Source: Jiangella aurantiaca
GTDB lineage: Bacteria; Actinomycetota; Actinomycetes; Jiangellales; Jiangellaceae
Direction of reading: 5' to 3'
Assembly (NCBI RefSeq): GCF_004349105.1
Contig: NZ_SMLB01000002.1
Location: 1 to 64,000 of the forward strand
Length of the DNA: 64,000 bases
The notes under the pieces are model-generated. The model saw nothing but the letters and a program-made list of their open reading frames with translations, had not been told where the DNA came from and did no database searches. Each line of letters opens with the position of its first letter. The stretch's first letter is position 1. Below, piece after piece: positions 1 to 9,373 of this stretch. The translations under genes were made by a program, and so were the position numbers.

Positions 1-71
1 GAGGGGGGCGGCGGGGTGCCGGGCCGGTTCCCCGGGACCACCGGTGCCGCGGTCGACAACTGTGTCACGGC

Positions 72-1013
72 CTATCCCTTGCTGCGAAAGGCTCGGAACT
101 GCACGATGCTGAGCAACGCGATCGCGACGAACAGGACGTAGCTCGCCGCCGACGCCGTGCCGTAGTTGCCGAAGCCGAATTCGTTGTAGGTGAAGTAGCT
201 GACCGACAGCGTGGCGTCGAGCGGCCCGCCCCTGGTCATGACGAACGGCTCCTCGAAGAGCTGGAGGAAGCCGACGGAGAGCAGGACGGCGCCCAGCAGG
301 AGCGTCGGCCGGAGCATCGGCAGCGTCACCCGCCAGAACCGCTGCCACGCGTTCGTGCCGTCGACCTGGGCGGCCTCGAGGACGTCCTGCGGGATGGTCT
401 GGAGTCCGGCCAGGAAAATGATCATCAGCGTGCCCATGTTGCGCCACACGGCCATGAGGATCATGGCCGGCATCGCCCAGGCCGGATCGGCCAGCCAGTC
501 CGGCCCGCTGATCCCCACCCAGCCGAGCGCGGTGTTGATCAGGCCGTCGGGCTGGAGGATGAACCGCCAGACGACCGCGACGGCCACGATGCTGGTGACG
601 ACCGGGGCGTAGAAGCCCACGCGGAACGCCGTGCGGAACCGGGTGATGCCGTTGTTCAGCGCCACCGCGAGCGCGAGCGCCGCGATCATCGTCAACGGGA
701 TGCCGACGGCGACGAAGTACGCAGTGTTGAGCATCGACCGGACGAACTGCGGGTCCTGGAACAGGGCGACGTACTGGTCGATGCCCACGAACGCGACTGC
801 GAACGGCGTCTCGATGTCGCTGTTGCGGAAGTCGGTGAACGACATCCCGAACGAGCTGAGCAGCGGAAAGACCATGAAGACGGCGAAGCTCAGCAGGAAC
901 GGCAGCGCGAACGCGTAGGCGATCACCGCCGTCCGGCGGCGCCGGCCGGCGGGACCGAGGCCACCGGAGCGACGACGCGCCCCGGTGACCACGGCCGCTG
1001 GTGCGGTCGTCAC
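72..1013 (-). CDS. Sugar ABC transporter permease (MalF-like, CUT1)
   Basis: C-terminal part of the 72..2045 ORF; GTG start at 1013 gives VTTAPAAVVTGARRRSGG...; EAAQVDGTNAWQRFWRVTLPMLRPT permease loop; 4-bp overlap with the SBP stop at 1010. Confidence 0.92.
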   Translation of the reverse strand: MTTAPAAVVTGARRRSGGLGPAGRRRRTAVIAYAFALPFLLSFAVFMVFPLLSSFGMSFTDFRNSDIETPFAVAFVGIDQYVALFQDPQFVRSMLNTAYFVAVGIPLTMIAALALAVALNNGITRFRTAFRVGFYAPVVTSIVAVAVVWRFILQPDGLINTALGWVGISGPDWLADPAWAMPAMILMAVWRNMGTLMIIFLAGLQTIPQDVLEAAQVDGTNAWQRFWRVTLPMLRPTLLLGAVLLSVGFLQLFEEPFVMTRGGPLDATLSVSYFTYNEFGFGNYGTASAASYVLFVAIALLSIVQFRAFRSKG

Positions 1014-2290
1014 TCGCCGGTGCCCAGGGAGTCGGCCGTGGCCTGGAGCTCGGCCAGCGCCGTGGCCGGGTCCTTGCCGCCGCGGACGACCTGCTCGAGC
1101 TGCGTGTCGGCGGCCGCCGAGACCTCGGGCCATGCGGTGAGGGCCGGCGGGGTCTTCACGTTCTCCAGCTGCTCGCCGAAGACCGAGACCTTCGGGTCCT
1201 GCGTCAGGGCGCTGTCCTCCCAGGCCGCCTGCTGCGCCGGCAGGTCGTTCACCGTCCGGAACCACTCGACCTGGACCTCGGGCTGCGACAGCCACTGGAT
1301 GACCTTCCACGCGGCGTCGGCGTTCTCCGCGTTGTCGAAGACGACGAGGTTCGCGCCCGCGGCGAACGACGTCGACGTGCCGCCGGGCGCGGCGGGAATC
1401 CGAGCCACCGCGAACTTGTCCGCGAACTCCGGCCCGCCCGCGGTGAGCAGGCCGGGAACGTCCCACGGCCCGCTCAGGAACATCGGCACCGAGCCGTCGA
1501 CGAACCGCGACGCGACCGAGCCGGTCTCGGTGTCCGGATTGGGGTTGGCCAGCCCCTCGGTGAAGAAGCCGGCGACGAACTCCAGCGCGCCGGCCATCTC
1601 GGGGGTGTCGAACGTCCACTCCGTCTGTTCGGCGTTCATCACCTCGCCGTTGTTCGACCACACGAACGGCAGGATGCTCAGGAACGAGTTCCAGCCGCCC
1701 GACGGCAACGAGATCGCGTACTCGGCGCCGTTGGCCTGGTAGGCGCGGGCGAGCTCGCGCAGGCCCTCCCAGTCGGTCGGGAACGTGTCGAAGCCAGCGG
1801 CCTGCATCAGGTCCACCCGGTAGAAGATGAGGCGGGTCTCGACGTACCAGGGCACGCCGTAGTGGGTGCCGCCGAGGTCGGTGGTCCCGACCGAGAACGG
1901 GAACATGCCCGAGGTGTCGATCCCCTCCGGCGTGGGCTGCAGCGCCTCGCGGAACGTCGGCATCCAGTCCGTCCCCAGCATCCCGATGTCCGGCGTCGTG
2001 CCGCCGGCCACCGCCGTCTGGTACTTGTTCTGCGCGGAGTCCCATGGAACCGCCGTGACGGTGATGTCGACGTCGGGGTTCTCCGCCTCGAACGGCGCCA
2101 GGAAGTCCTGCAGCGCCTCGCCCTCGGTGCCCTGCGCCCAGATCGTGACCTCACCGGTCGCCGGTCCGTCGGAAATCTCAGCGGCGACGGCGTCGTCGTC
2201 CTCGGCATCGCTCTCGCGACCGCAGGCACTGAGAAGCGCGGTCGTCATGAGGGCGGCCGCTGCGACCGTCATCCAGCTGCGTCGGATCAT
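1010..2290 (-). CDS. Extracellular solute-binding protein, sugar ABC transporter (lipoprotein)
   Basis: Lipobox ALLSAC in the signal peptide; GEVTIWAQGTEGEALQDFLAPFEAENPDVDITV typical of family 1 SBPs. Confidence 0.93.
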   Translation of the reverse strand: MIRRSWMTVAAAALMTTALLSACGRESDAEDDDAVAAEISDGPATGEVTIWAQGTEGEALQDFLAPFEAENPDVDITVTAVPWDSAQNKYQTAVAGGTTPDIGMLGTDWMPTFREALQPTPEGIDTSGMFPFSVGTTDLGGTHYGVPWYVETRLIFYRVDLMQAAGFDTFPTDWEGLRELARAYQANGAEYAISLPSGGWNSFLSILPFVWSNNGEVMNAEQTEWTFDTPEMAGALEFVAGFFTEGLANPNPDTETGSVASRFVDGSVPMFLSGPWDVPGLLTAGGPEFADKFAVARIPAAPGGTSTSFAAGANLVVFDNAENADAAWKVIQWLSQPEVQVEWFRTVNDLPAQQAAWEDSALTQDPKVSVFGEQLENVKTPPALTAWPEVSAAADTQLEQVVRGGKDPATALAELQATADSLGTGE

Positions 2291-2332
2291 CGTTGGTCCT
2301 TCCTTCGATACCGCGGGGCCTGGCGCGAAATC

Positions 2333-2342
2333 TAAGCGCTTA
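2333..2342. promoter_or_regulatory. Putative LacI-type operator TAAGCGCTTA
   Basis: Perfect 10-bp palindrome ~43 bp upstream of the SBP start at 2290; lacI is the next gene upstream. Confidence 0.5.
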
Positions 2343-2387
2343 ACATTCGCCCGTCAAACGGGATGGGTAGCGGGCCATCACGAGGAC

Positions 2388-2431
2388 TTCTGGAGCGTCA
2401 CCACGATTGCAATCGTGGTGACGCTCCAGAA
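2388..2431. repeat. Perfect 44-bp palindrome (22-bp arms, no spacer) between lacI and SBP genes
   Basis: ttctggagcgtcaccacgattg|caatcgtggtgacgctccagaa is its own reverse complement. Confidence 0.9.
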
Positions 2432-2550
2432 AACGTGGTGACGTGCCCCGGATCGCGGCGAAATCTCACCACGTGGACACCGCGCGGCACGGCAGTCGAT
2501 GCTCGCCCGTCGCCGGCCCCCGTCCTCCTGACAGCGCCCAGGGCCGCGGC

Positions 2551-3615
2551 TCATGTCCCGGCCGGAGGAGGGCAGCCGCAGGTCCCGCCGACGACGAGCA
2601 CCGACCGGAGGGGCTCGTGGACGTGCGCGTCCGGCACGCCGGCCAGGGTGTCTACGAGAATGCGCACGGCGAGCCGCCCGATCGCCTCCATGGGCTGGCG
2701 CACGGTCGTGAGCGCCGGCGACAGCAGCTCCCCCGCCACGATCCCGTCGAACCCGGTCACCGCGACGTCGCCGGGAACCGTCAGCCCCTCGGCGCGGAGC
2801 GCGTCGATCGCCGCGAGCGCGCTCTGGTCGGTGTCGCAGACGAGCACGTCCGGCAGGTCGCCCCGCTCGAGGAAGCCGCGGACGGCGGCGGCCGCGGTGG
2901 GATCGTCGCCGGGGTGGCTGCGAGTGACCGGAGGAACCGGCAGCCCGGCGTCGCGGAGCGTGGCCGTGAAGCCGTCGAAGCGCTGCCGGAACTCGGGCGT
3001 GCCGAGCTCGCCGAGGTATCCGAACCGGCGGTGGCCGTGGACGGTCACGAGGTGGCTGGTGAGGTCGGCCATCCCCTGCCGGTTGTCGACGTAGATGGTC
3101 CGGACCCCGTCGACCCGCACCTCGCCGCCCAGCTCGACGACGGGGATGCGGCCGGAGACCTGCTTCAGCGCGGTCTCGCCGACCGCGCCGGCGAAGGCGA
3201 TCAGCCCGTCGACCCGCCCAGCGACATCGATGACCTGCGACAGATGCGGCGCCGCCCGCGTGCCGCCGATCATGAGGGCGTAGCCGCGCCTGCGGCACTC
3301 GACCTGCACGCCGCGCTGCACCTCGTCGGCGTACAGCGGGAACAGCCGCGCGGTGGGCATGTCCGTCGCCTGCTCGTCCGTCGCGTCGCTGTCGAGCAGG
3401 TAGTCGAACGCGTACAGGCCTATCGCGCCGGTCCGTCCCCGCGCGAGGCCACGGGCGGCGGCGCTGGGCACGTAGCCGAGCTGGTCGGCCGCCGCCATGA
3501 CGGCGGCCAGGGTGTCGGACTTGACGCGATCGGGCTTCGTGAACGCGAACGAGACGGTCGCGATCGACACACCGGCGAGCTCAGCGACGTCGTAGAGCGT
3601 TGCCTTGCGTGCCAC
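2551..3615 (-). CDS. LacI family transcriptional regulator
   Basis: MARKATLYDVAELAGVSIATVSFAFTKPDRV HTH plus periplasmic-binding-like effector domain. Confidence 0.93.
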   Translation of the reverse strand: MARKATLYDVAELAGVSIATVSFAFTKPDRVKSDTLAAVMAAADQLGYVPSAAARGLARGRTGAIGLYAFDYLLDSDATDEQATDMPTARLFPLYADEVQRGVQVECRRRGYALMIGGTRAAPHLSQVIDVAGRVDGLIAFAGAVGETALKQVSGRIPVVELGGEVRVDGVRTIYVDNRQGMADLTSHLVTVHGHRRFGYLGELGTPEFRQRFDGFTATLRDAGLPVPPVTRSHPGDDPTAAAAVRGFLERGDLPDVLVCDTDQSALAAIDALRAEGLTVPGDVAVTGFDGIVAGELLSPALTTVRQPMEAIGRLAVRILVDTLAGVPDAHVHEPLRSVLVVGGTCGCPPPAGT

Positions 3616-3689
3616 CTGGAGCCCTTCCCACCCGTCCGCGCCTCTCCGACGCGTTCAGGGTAGTCCGCGGCGCCGGGGCCGGCGGTATC

Positions 3690-3847
3690 AACGTCTCGTC
3701 ACCGTCGCCACCACCGGGACCGCGCCGCTGCACCAGCTGCTCGGCTCCGACTCGCTCGGATTCGCCGACGCCCGCGTCGAGTCGCTCGAGGCCGGCATCG
3801 AGTCCGCACGAGCCCTCGCCGTCACGACCGACATCCCCCAGAGCTGA
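3690..3847 (+). pseudogene. Orphan 3' coding remnant (~50 codons, family uncertain)
   Basis: Frame +3605 reads LVTVATTGTAPLHQLLGSDSLGFADARVESLEAGIESARALAVTTDIPQS* with strong third-position GC; no matching N-terminal part upstream. Confidence 0.35.
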
Positions 3848-3855
3848 GCCCGTCG

Positions 3856-6129
3856 TCACACGTTCAGGGTCAGGCGCGTCGTACCGGGTTCGGCCTGGAC
3901 GACGGTTCGGGTGCCGGCCAGCTCGACACGCCACGCGACATCGTCGCGGTCGGAGCTGACGTCGATGCGCGCGCCCTCGCGCCGTACCCGGTAGGTGACG
4001 CGTGCGTCGTCCTCGGGCGCGGGCACGACGAGGGTCGAGTCGTGACCGTCGGCCAGCTCGTACAGGCGCAGCGTGATGCCGTCGGCGTAGTCGTAGTCGG
4101 GCCGGTCGTCGACGGCGCCGAAGGGCAGCACGGAGTCCGGGCGCACCAGCACCGGCGCGCTGTCGAAGCCGTACGTCTCGGTCACCCACCGCGGTCCGGT
4201 CACCTGCGTGCCGTCCAGCAGCGACGTCCACGTCCCGGCCGGCACGTAGTACGACACCGAGCCGTCCGCGCTCATCACCGGCGCCACGAGCAGCCGGTCG
4301 CCCAGCAGGTACTGGCGCTCCAGGTACGTCGTCGCCGGGTCGTCCGGGAACTCCAGCACCAACGGACGCAGCATCGGCACGCCGTCCTCGTAGGCCTCCC
4401 GGGCCATCGCCGACAGGTACGGCATCAGCCGCAGCTTCAGCCGGGTGAAGCGGCGCAGCACGTCGACCGCCTCGTCGTCGAAGGCCCACGGGACACGGTA
4501 CGAGGTGGAGCCGTGCAGCCGGCTGTGCGACGACAGCAGCCCGAACGGGATCCACCGCTTGAACACCGCCGGGTCCGGGAGGTTCTCGAACCCGCCGATG
4601 TCGTGGCTCCAGTACCCGAACCCGGACATCGCCAGCGACAGGCCGCCGCGCAGGCTCTCGGCCATCGAGGCGAACGTGGAGTCGTTGTCACCGCCCCAGT
4701 GGACCGGGAAGCGCTGGCCGCCGGCGGTGGCCGAGCGGGCGAACACCACCGCGCCGCCGTCGCCGTGGCGTTCCCTGAGCGCGTCGAAGACCGTCTGGTT
4801 GTACAGCTGCGTGTAGTAGTTGTGCATCCGCTCCGGGTCGGCGCCGTCGTCCCACACCACGTCGGTGGGCACCCGCTCACCGAAGTCGGACTTGAACGCG
4901 TCGACGCCCATGTCCATGAGCCGGCGCAGGTGTGAGGCGTACCAGGCGCGCGCCTCCGGGTTGGTGAAGTCGACCAGGCCCATGCCGGCCTGCCAGCGGT
5001 CCCACTGCCAGACCGACCCGTCGGGCCGCCGCACGAGATAGCCCTTCGCCGCGCCCTGCGCGAACAGCGGCGAGCGCTGCGCGATGTACGGGTTGATCCA
5101 CACGCAGATGCGCAGCCCGCGGGCCTTGAGCCGGGCCAGCATCCCCTCGGGATCCGGGAACGTCCGCGGGTCCCACTCGAAGTCGCACCAGTTGAACTCC
5201 CGCATCCAGAACGTGTCGAAGTGGAACACGCTCAGCGGGAGGTCGCGCTCGGCCATGCCCTCGACGAACGACGTGACGGTCGCCTCGTCGTAGTCGGTGG
5301 TGAACGACGTCGACAGCCACAGGCCGTACGACCAGGCCGGGACCCGGGCCGGACGGCCGGTGAGCGCGGTGTAGCGCCGCAGGATCTCCTTCGGGGTCGG
5401 CCCGTGGATGACCAGGTACTCGAGCTCCTGGCCGGCGACGCTGAACTGCGTCCGTGACACCAGCTCCGAGGCCAGCTCGAACGACACCAGGCCCGGGTGG
5501 TTGACGAATACCCCGTAGCCGGCGTTGGTCAGGTAGAACGGGACGTTCTTGTAGGCCTGCTCGCTGGCGGTGCCGCCGTCGTTGTTCCAGATGTCGACGG
5601 TCTGCCCGTTCTTCACCAGCGGACCGAACCGCTCCCCCAGCCCGTACACCACGTCACCGGGCGCAAGGTCCAGCCGCTGGGCCACGTGGTGGACGCCGTC
5701 GGGCGTGGTCATGAAGCCCATGCCCTTTGTGCTCGACGACGTGAGGACCCGGTCCCCGGCCACGAAGTCGACCCGCCAGTCATCGCCGCGGACCACTCGC
5801 GCCGTCAGCCCGCCCGAGGTCAGCTCGGCGACGTCGTCGCCGGCGTGTGTCGTCACCGGAACGCTCGCGGCACCGGGCAGTTCGAACGACGGCGGCCGCC
5901 GCAGCCCTCCGGCGTGGTGGACGATCCGCACGGCGACGACGTCGGGCATGGGCGAGGAGAACCTGACGGTCGCCAGCGGCCGGTTGAGCACGTCGCCACG
6001 CCGGCGGATCCGCTGGGTGGGTGCGTAGACCGTGAGGGTGCTCTCCGTCGTCTCGACGTCGTAGGCCTCGGCCGGGTGCAGGGCGGTGACTCCGGGTCGA
6101 ATGCCCCAGTAGCCGTCGGTGAACTTCAC
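3856..6129 (-). CDS. GH31 family alpha-xylosidase/alpha-glucosidase (YicI-like)
   Basis: VKFTDGYWGIRPGV..., WTVDFTNPEARAWYASHLRRLMDMGVDAFKSDFGERVPTDV (GH31 nucleophile region KSDFGE), SHDIGGFE; GTG start 6129. Confidence 0.9.
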   Translation of the reverse strand: MKFTDGYWGIRPGVTALHPAEAYDVETTESTLTVYAPTQRIRRRGDVLNRPLATVRFSSPMPDVVAVRIVHHAGGLRRPPSFELPGAASVPVTTHAGDDVAELTSGGLTARVVRGDDWRVDFVAGDRVLTSSSTKGMGFMTTPDGVHHVAQRLDLAPGDVVYGLGERFGPLVKNGQTVDIWNNDGGTASEQAYKNVPFYLTNAGYGVFVNHPGLVSFELASELVSRTQFSVAGQELEYLVIHGPTPKEILRRYTALTGRPARVPAWSYGLWLSTSFTTDYDEATVTSFVEGMAERDLPLSVFHFDTFWMREFNWCDFEWDPRTFPDPEGMLARLKARGLRICVWINPYIAQRSPLFAQGAAKGYLVRRPDGSVWQWDRWQAGMGLVDFTNPEARAWYASHLRRLMDMGVDAFKSDFGERVPTDVVWDDGADPERMHNYYTQLYNQTVFDALRERHGDGGAVVFARSATAGGQRFPVHWGGDNDSTFASMAESLRGGLSLAMSGFGYWSHDIGGFENLPDPAVFKRWIPFGLLSSHSRLHGSTSYRVPWAFDDEAVDVLRRFTRLKLRLMPYLSAMAREAYEDGVPMLRPLVLEFPDDPATTYLERQYLLGDRLLVAPVMSADGSVSYYVPAGTWTSLLDGTQVTGPRWVTETYGFDSAPVLVRPDSVLPFGAVDDRPDYDYADGITLRLYELADGHDSTLVVPAPEDDARVTYRVRREGARIDVSSDRDDVAWRVELAGTRTVVQAEPGTTRLTLNV

Positions 6130-6151
6130 GCTCTGGTTCCTTTCAGGTGTC

Positions 6152-7057
6152 TCACTTGACCGCGCCGGCGGTGATGCCCCGGGCGAGCGTGCGCTGGAAG
6201 ATGAGGAAGAAGACGATCGCCGGGACCACGCCGAGCAGCGCGGCGGCACTGGTCGTGGTCGCGTCCATCAGCCGGTCCCCCTCCAGGACGCCGAGGGCGA
6301 CGGGCACCGTCTGGTTGTCGTTGGAGATCAGGAAGATCAGCGGGATGAAGAACTCGTTCCACGTCCAGATGAAGAAGAAGATGAGCAGGACGGACAGCGT
6401 CGGGCGGCTGATGGGGAAGACGACCCGCCACAGCGTCTGCCACTTGCTCGCCCCGTCGAGAGCGGCCGCCTCGAGCACCTCCTTCGGGAAGGTGCCGAAC
6501 ACCGAGGCCAGCAGGTAGGTGCCGAACGCGCTCTGGATCACCGTGAAGATGATGATCACGGCCAACTGGGTGTCGTAGAGGCCGATCTCCTTCGAGATGT
6601 AGTACAGCGGGTAGATCAGCGTCTCCTGCGGCAGCATGTTCGCCATCAGGAACAGCACCACGATCGACAGTCGTCCCCTCACCCGGCCGATGCCCAGCGC
6701 ATAGGCGTTGAACAGCGAGATGAGGACGCCCAGGACAGCGACCGAGCCCGCGATGAAGAACGAGTTCCACAGCTTCTGGCCGAAGTTCACCCGGTTCCAG
6801 AAGTCCACCATGCCGGTGGTGTAGATCTCCGTGGGCAGGCTCAGCGGCCCGGCGGTCGAGTAGTCCGCCGGCGACTTGAACGCGTTGAGGACGATGACGC
6901 CGAACGGGAACAGCATCACCACCGCGCCGGCGACGAGGACCGCCAGTACGATCCAGCGCACCGCGCCGCGATGATGGCGGTCGCGCCGGCGGCCCGTCGC
7001 CGGCGACGGCTCCGCGGGCGGCCCGGCCGCCGTCGACGTGGACTCCAGCGTGGTCAT
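6152..7057 (-). CDS. Sugar ABC transporter permease (MalG-like)
   Basis: MTTLESTSTAAG..., EAAALDGASKWQTLWRVVFPISRPTLSVLLIF; ATGA overlap with upstream permease at 7057. Confidence 0.93.
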   Translation of the reverse strand: MTTLESTSTAAGPPAEPSPATGRRRDRHHRGAVRWIVLAVLVAGAVVMLFPFGVIVLNAFKSPADYSTAGPLSLPTEIYTTGMVDFWNRVNFGQKLWNSFFIAGSVAVLGVLISLFNAYALGIGRVRGRLSIVVLFLMANMLPQETLIYPLYYISKEIGLYDTQLAVIIIFTVIQSAFGTYLLASVFGTFPKEVLEAAALDGASKWQTLWRVVFPISRPTLSVLLIFFFIWTWNEFFIPLIFLISNDNQTVPVALGVLEGDRLMDATTTSAAALLGVVPAIVFFLIFQRTLARGITAGAVK

Positions 7058-8016
7058 CACCCGCGGTCCTTTCGCTCGCTCGCCGCCTGGGCACGGATGA
7101 ACACGATGCTCAACACGATGATGATCAGCGTCAGCACGGTGGCGATGGCGGCTCCGTAGCCGACCCGCGCCTTCTCGAAGAAGTTCTGGTAGGCGAAGTA
7201 CGACGGCACGTTGGTGGCGTTGCCGGGGCCGCCCCTCGTCAGCACGAAGATCGGGCCGAACACCTTGAGGGCTGCGATGGTGCAGGTGAGCGTGACGACG
7301 AACGTCTCCGGCCGGATCTGGGGCAGAGTGATGGCCCGGAACCGCCGGAACCAGCCCGCGCCGTCGATCTCCGCGGCCTCGTACAGCTCCGGGTCGACGC
7401 GCTGCAGCGCCGCCATGAAGATGACGACGGGGTAGCCGATCTGGACCCAGACCATGATCGCCATGACGGTCGGCATGGCAGTGTCGGGATCGCCGAGCCA
7501 GTTCTGCGCCAGGCCGTCCAGGCCGACGGCGTCGAGCAGGCCGTTCAGCGCCCCGTTGTCGGGACGCAGGATCCAGCCCCAGACGATGCCGGCGACGGCC
7601 ACCGGGATGATCTGCGGCAGGTAGTACATCGCCCGCAGCGCGCTCGCGCTGCGGCCGCCGAACCGCTTGCCGATGACGTCGAAGAGCACCGCGGCCAGGA
7701 TGAGCCCGATCACGGTGGGCGCGATCACCATTGCGACGATCATCGCGACGGAGTTGCGGAACGAGGCCCAGAAGGCGTCGTCGGCGAAGAGCTCGGTGTA
7801 GTTGTCGAACCCGATCCAGGTCAGCTCCCCGATGCCCGGCCACTTGGCGAGGCTCAGGCCGAGGTTCATGAAGAACGGGACGACGATGACACCGAGGAAG
7901 AGCAGGCCGCCCGGGAGGAGGTACAGCCAGTACGCCCGGCCGCCCTCGCCGATGCCGGAGGCCACCCGGCCGCGCGAGCGCGGCCGGGTGGGTGGGGTGG
8001 ATGGTGTCGCGACCAC
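7057..8016 (-). CDS. Sugar ABC transporter permease (MalF-like)
   Basis: EAAEIDGAGWFRRFRAITLPQIRPE; TM pattern; operon position. Confidence 0.93.
   Translation of the reverse strand: MVATPSTPPTRPRSRGRVASGIGEGGRAYWLYLLPGGLLFLGVIVVPFFMNLGLSLAKWPGIGELTWIGFDNYTELFADDAFWASFRNSVAMIVAMVIAPTVIGLILAAVLFDVIGKRFGGRSASALRAMYYLPQIIPVAVAGIVWGWILRPDNGALNGLLDAVGLDGLAQNWLGDPDTAMPTVMAIMVWVQIGYPVVIFMAALQRVDPELYEAAEIDGAGWFRRFRAITLPQIRPETFVVTLTCTIAALKVFGPIFVLTRGGPGNATNVPSYFAYQNFFEKARVGYGAAIATVLTLIIIVLSIVFIRAQAASERKDRG
7962..7991. other. Perfect 13-bp stem / 4-nt loop hairpin at SBP-permease junction (inside permease 5' end)
   Basis: ccacccggccgcg-cgag-cgcggccgggtgg. Confidence 0.7.
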
Positions 8017-8031
8017 GGGTTCCTCCGGCGA

Positions 8032-9345
8032 TCAGCCGGTGATCTCCGCGACGCCGGCGTCGTAGGGCGCCTTCAGCTCCTCCAAAACGTCCGCGGGCGA
8101 CGCGCTCTGGTTGATCAGCTGCTGCAGCGCGGCGACGAGGACGTCGTAGTAGCCGGCGACCGGCCAGTCCGGGTAGAAGGCGAGCCCGTCGGAGTCGTTG
8201 ACCTCGTTGAAGAGCGTGATGAGCTCCTGGCTCTTCGGGTCGGTGATGTCGGCCGGGTCGGCGGCGACCGGCACACCGCCGTTGTTGCCGAGCAGTGCCT
8301 GGATCTCCGGGCGCATGGTGATGTCGATGAACTCGTAGGCCAGCTCCTTGTTCTCCGAGCCCGTCGGGACGACCCAGATGTTGCCGCTGGAGCCGGGGTG
8401 CAGGTCGGACTCGGGGAAGGTGAACACGCCCCAGTCGAAGGTGTCGGCGATCTCGTCGACGAACCGGCCGTACCACCAGGAGCCGGAGTAGACCATCGGG
8501 TACTCGCCGGCCATGAACGCCGTGCCCATGTCCTCGGCGGTGAGGCTGGCGGACTCGCCGCTGACGTAGCCGGCCTTGATCCACTCGTCGAACGTCTCGG
8601 CGCCGTAGCTCAATTCGGGGCCGGTGAAGTCGACGGGGTTCTCGTACAGCTGGTAGTCGTTGACGAACTGCCGGTCGGCCTGGGTCAGCGCCAGCTCGTA
8701 GAAGAGCTGACCGGCCGGGTACTCCGCGCCCGACATGGCCAGCGGCGTGACTCCGGCGGCGACGAAGGTGTCCATCGCGGCCAGCAGGTCGTCATAGGTC
8801 GTCGGCACCTCGACGCCGTGCTGGGCGAAGAGATCCTTGTTGTAGTAGACCATGACGAACTCGCCATAGTTCGGGACGCCGTACCAGGCGCCCGAGCCCA
8901 TCACGCCGCGCTCGTCGTAACGGGCCGTGGTCTGCAGGCTCTCGGAGAGCTGCTGGTCCCAGCCGCGTTCCTCGGCGACGCCGGTGATGTCGGTCAGCAG
9001 CCCCTGCGAGGCCAGCAGCCCGGCCGAGGCGTTGCCCTTGTTGTACTCCATGATGTCCGGCGCCTCGTCGGAGTTGAGCACCATGTTCGCCGTCTGGCGG
9101 ATCTGCTCGAACCCCTTCTCCTCGAACTCGACGGTGGCGCCGGTCTCTTCCTCGAAGATGCGGATCGCCTCGGCCCAAGCGACGCCCATCGCGCTGTTCG
9201 CGCCCTCGTAGTGCCACAGCCGCAGCGTTTCGCCGCCGCCGTCCCCGCTGCCGGTCGAGCTGTCGTCGTCGCCGCCGCATGCGGCGAGGACGAGGGCAGT
9301 GGAGGCGAGCACGGCGGCGCCGGCGAGTCTTCTCCTGGTGAACAT
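8032..9345 (-). CDS. Extracellular solute-binding protein, sugar ABC transporter (lipoprotein)
   Basis: MFTRRRLAGAAVLASTALVLAACGGDDDSS lipobox; SBP family 1 body. Confidence 0.93.
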   Translation of the reverse strand: MFTRRRLAGAAVLASTALVLAACGGDDDSSTGSGDGGGETLRLWHYEGANSAMGVAWAEAIRIFEEETGATVEFEEKGFEQIRQTANMVLNSDEAPDIMEYNKGNASAGLLASQGLLTDITGVAEERGWDQQLSESLQTTARYDERGVMGSGAWYGVPNYGEFVMVYYNKDLFAQHGVEVPTTYDDLLAAMDTFVAAGVTPLAMSGAEYPAGQLFYELALTQADRQFVNDYQLYENPVDFTGPELSYGAETFDEWIKAGYVSGESASLTAEDMGTAFMAGEYPMVYSGSWWYGRFVDEIADTFDWGVFTFPESDLHPGSSGNIWVVPTGSENKELAYEFIDITMRPEIQALLGNNGGVPVAADPADITDPKSQELITLFNEVNDSDGLAFYPDWPVAGYYDVLVAALQQLINQSASPADVLEELKAPYDAGVAEITG

Positions 9346-9373
9346 GTCGCTCCTCGGTTCTGGACGGTCTTGA

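Noticed and set aside
1014-2045. N-terminal 343 aa of the 657-aa ORF 72..2045 as a fusion protein
   Set aside because: Out-of-frame reading of the SBP gene; the real permease starts at 1013 (GTG)
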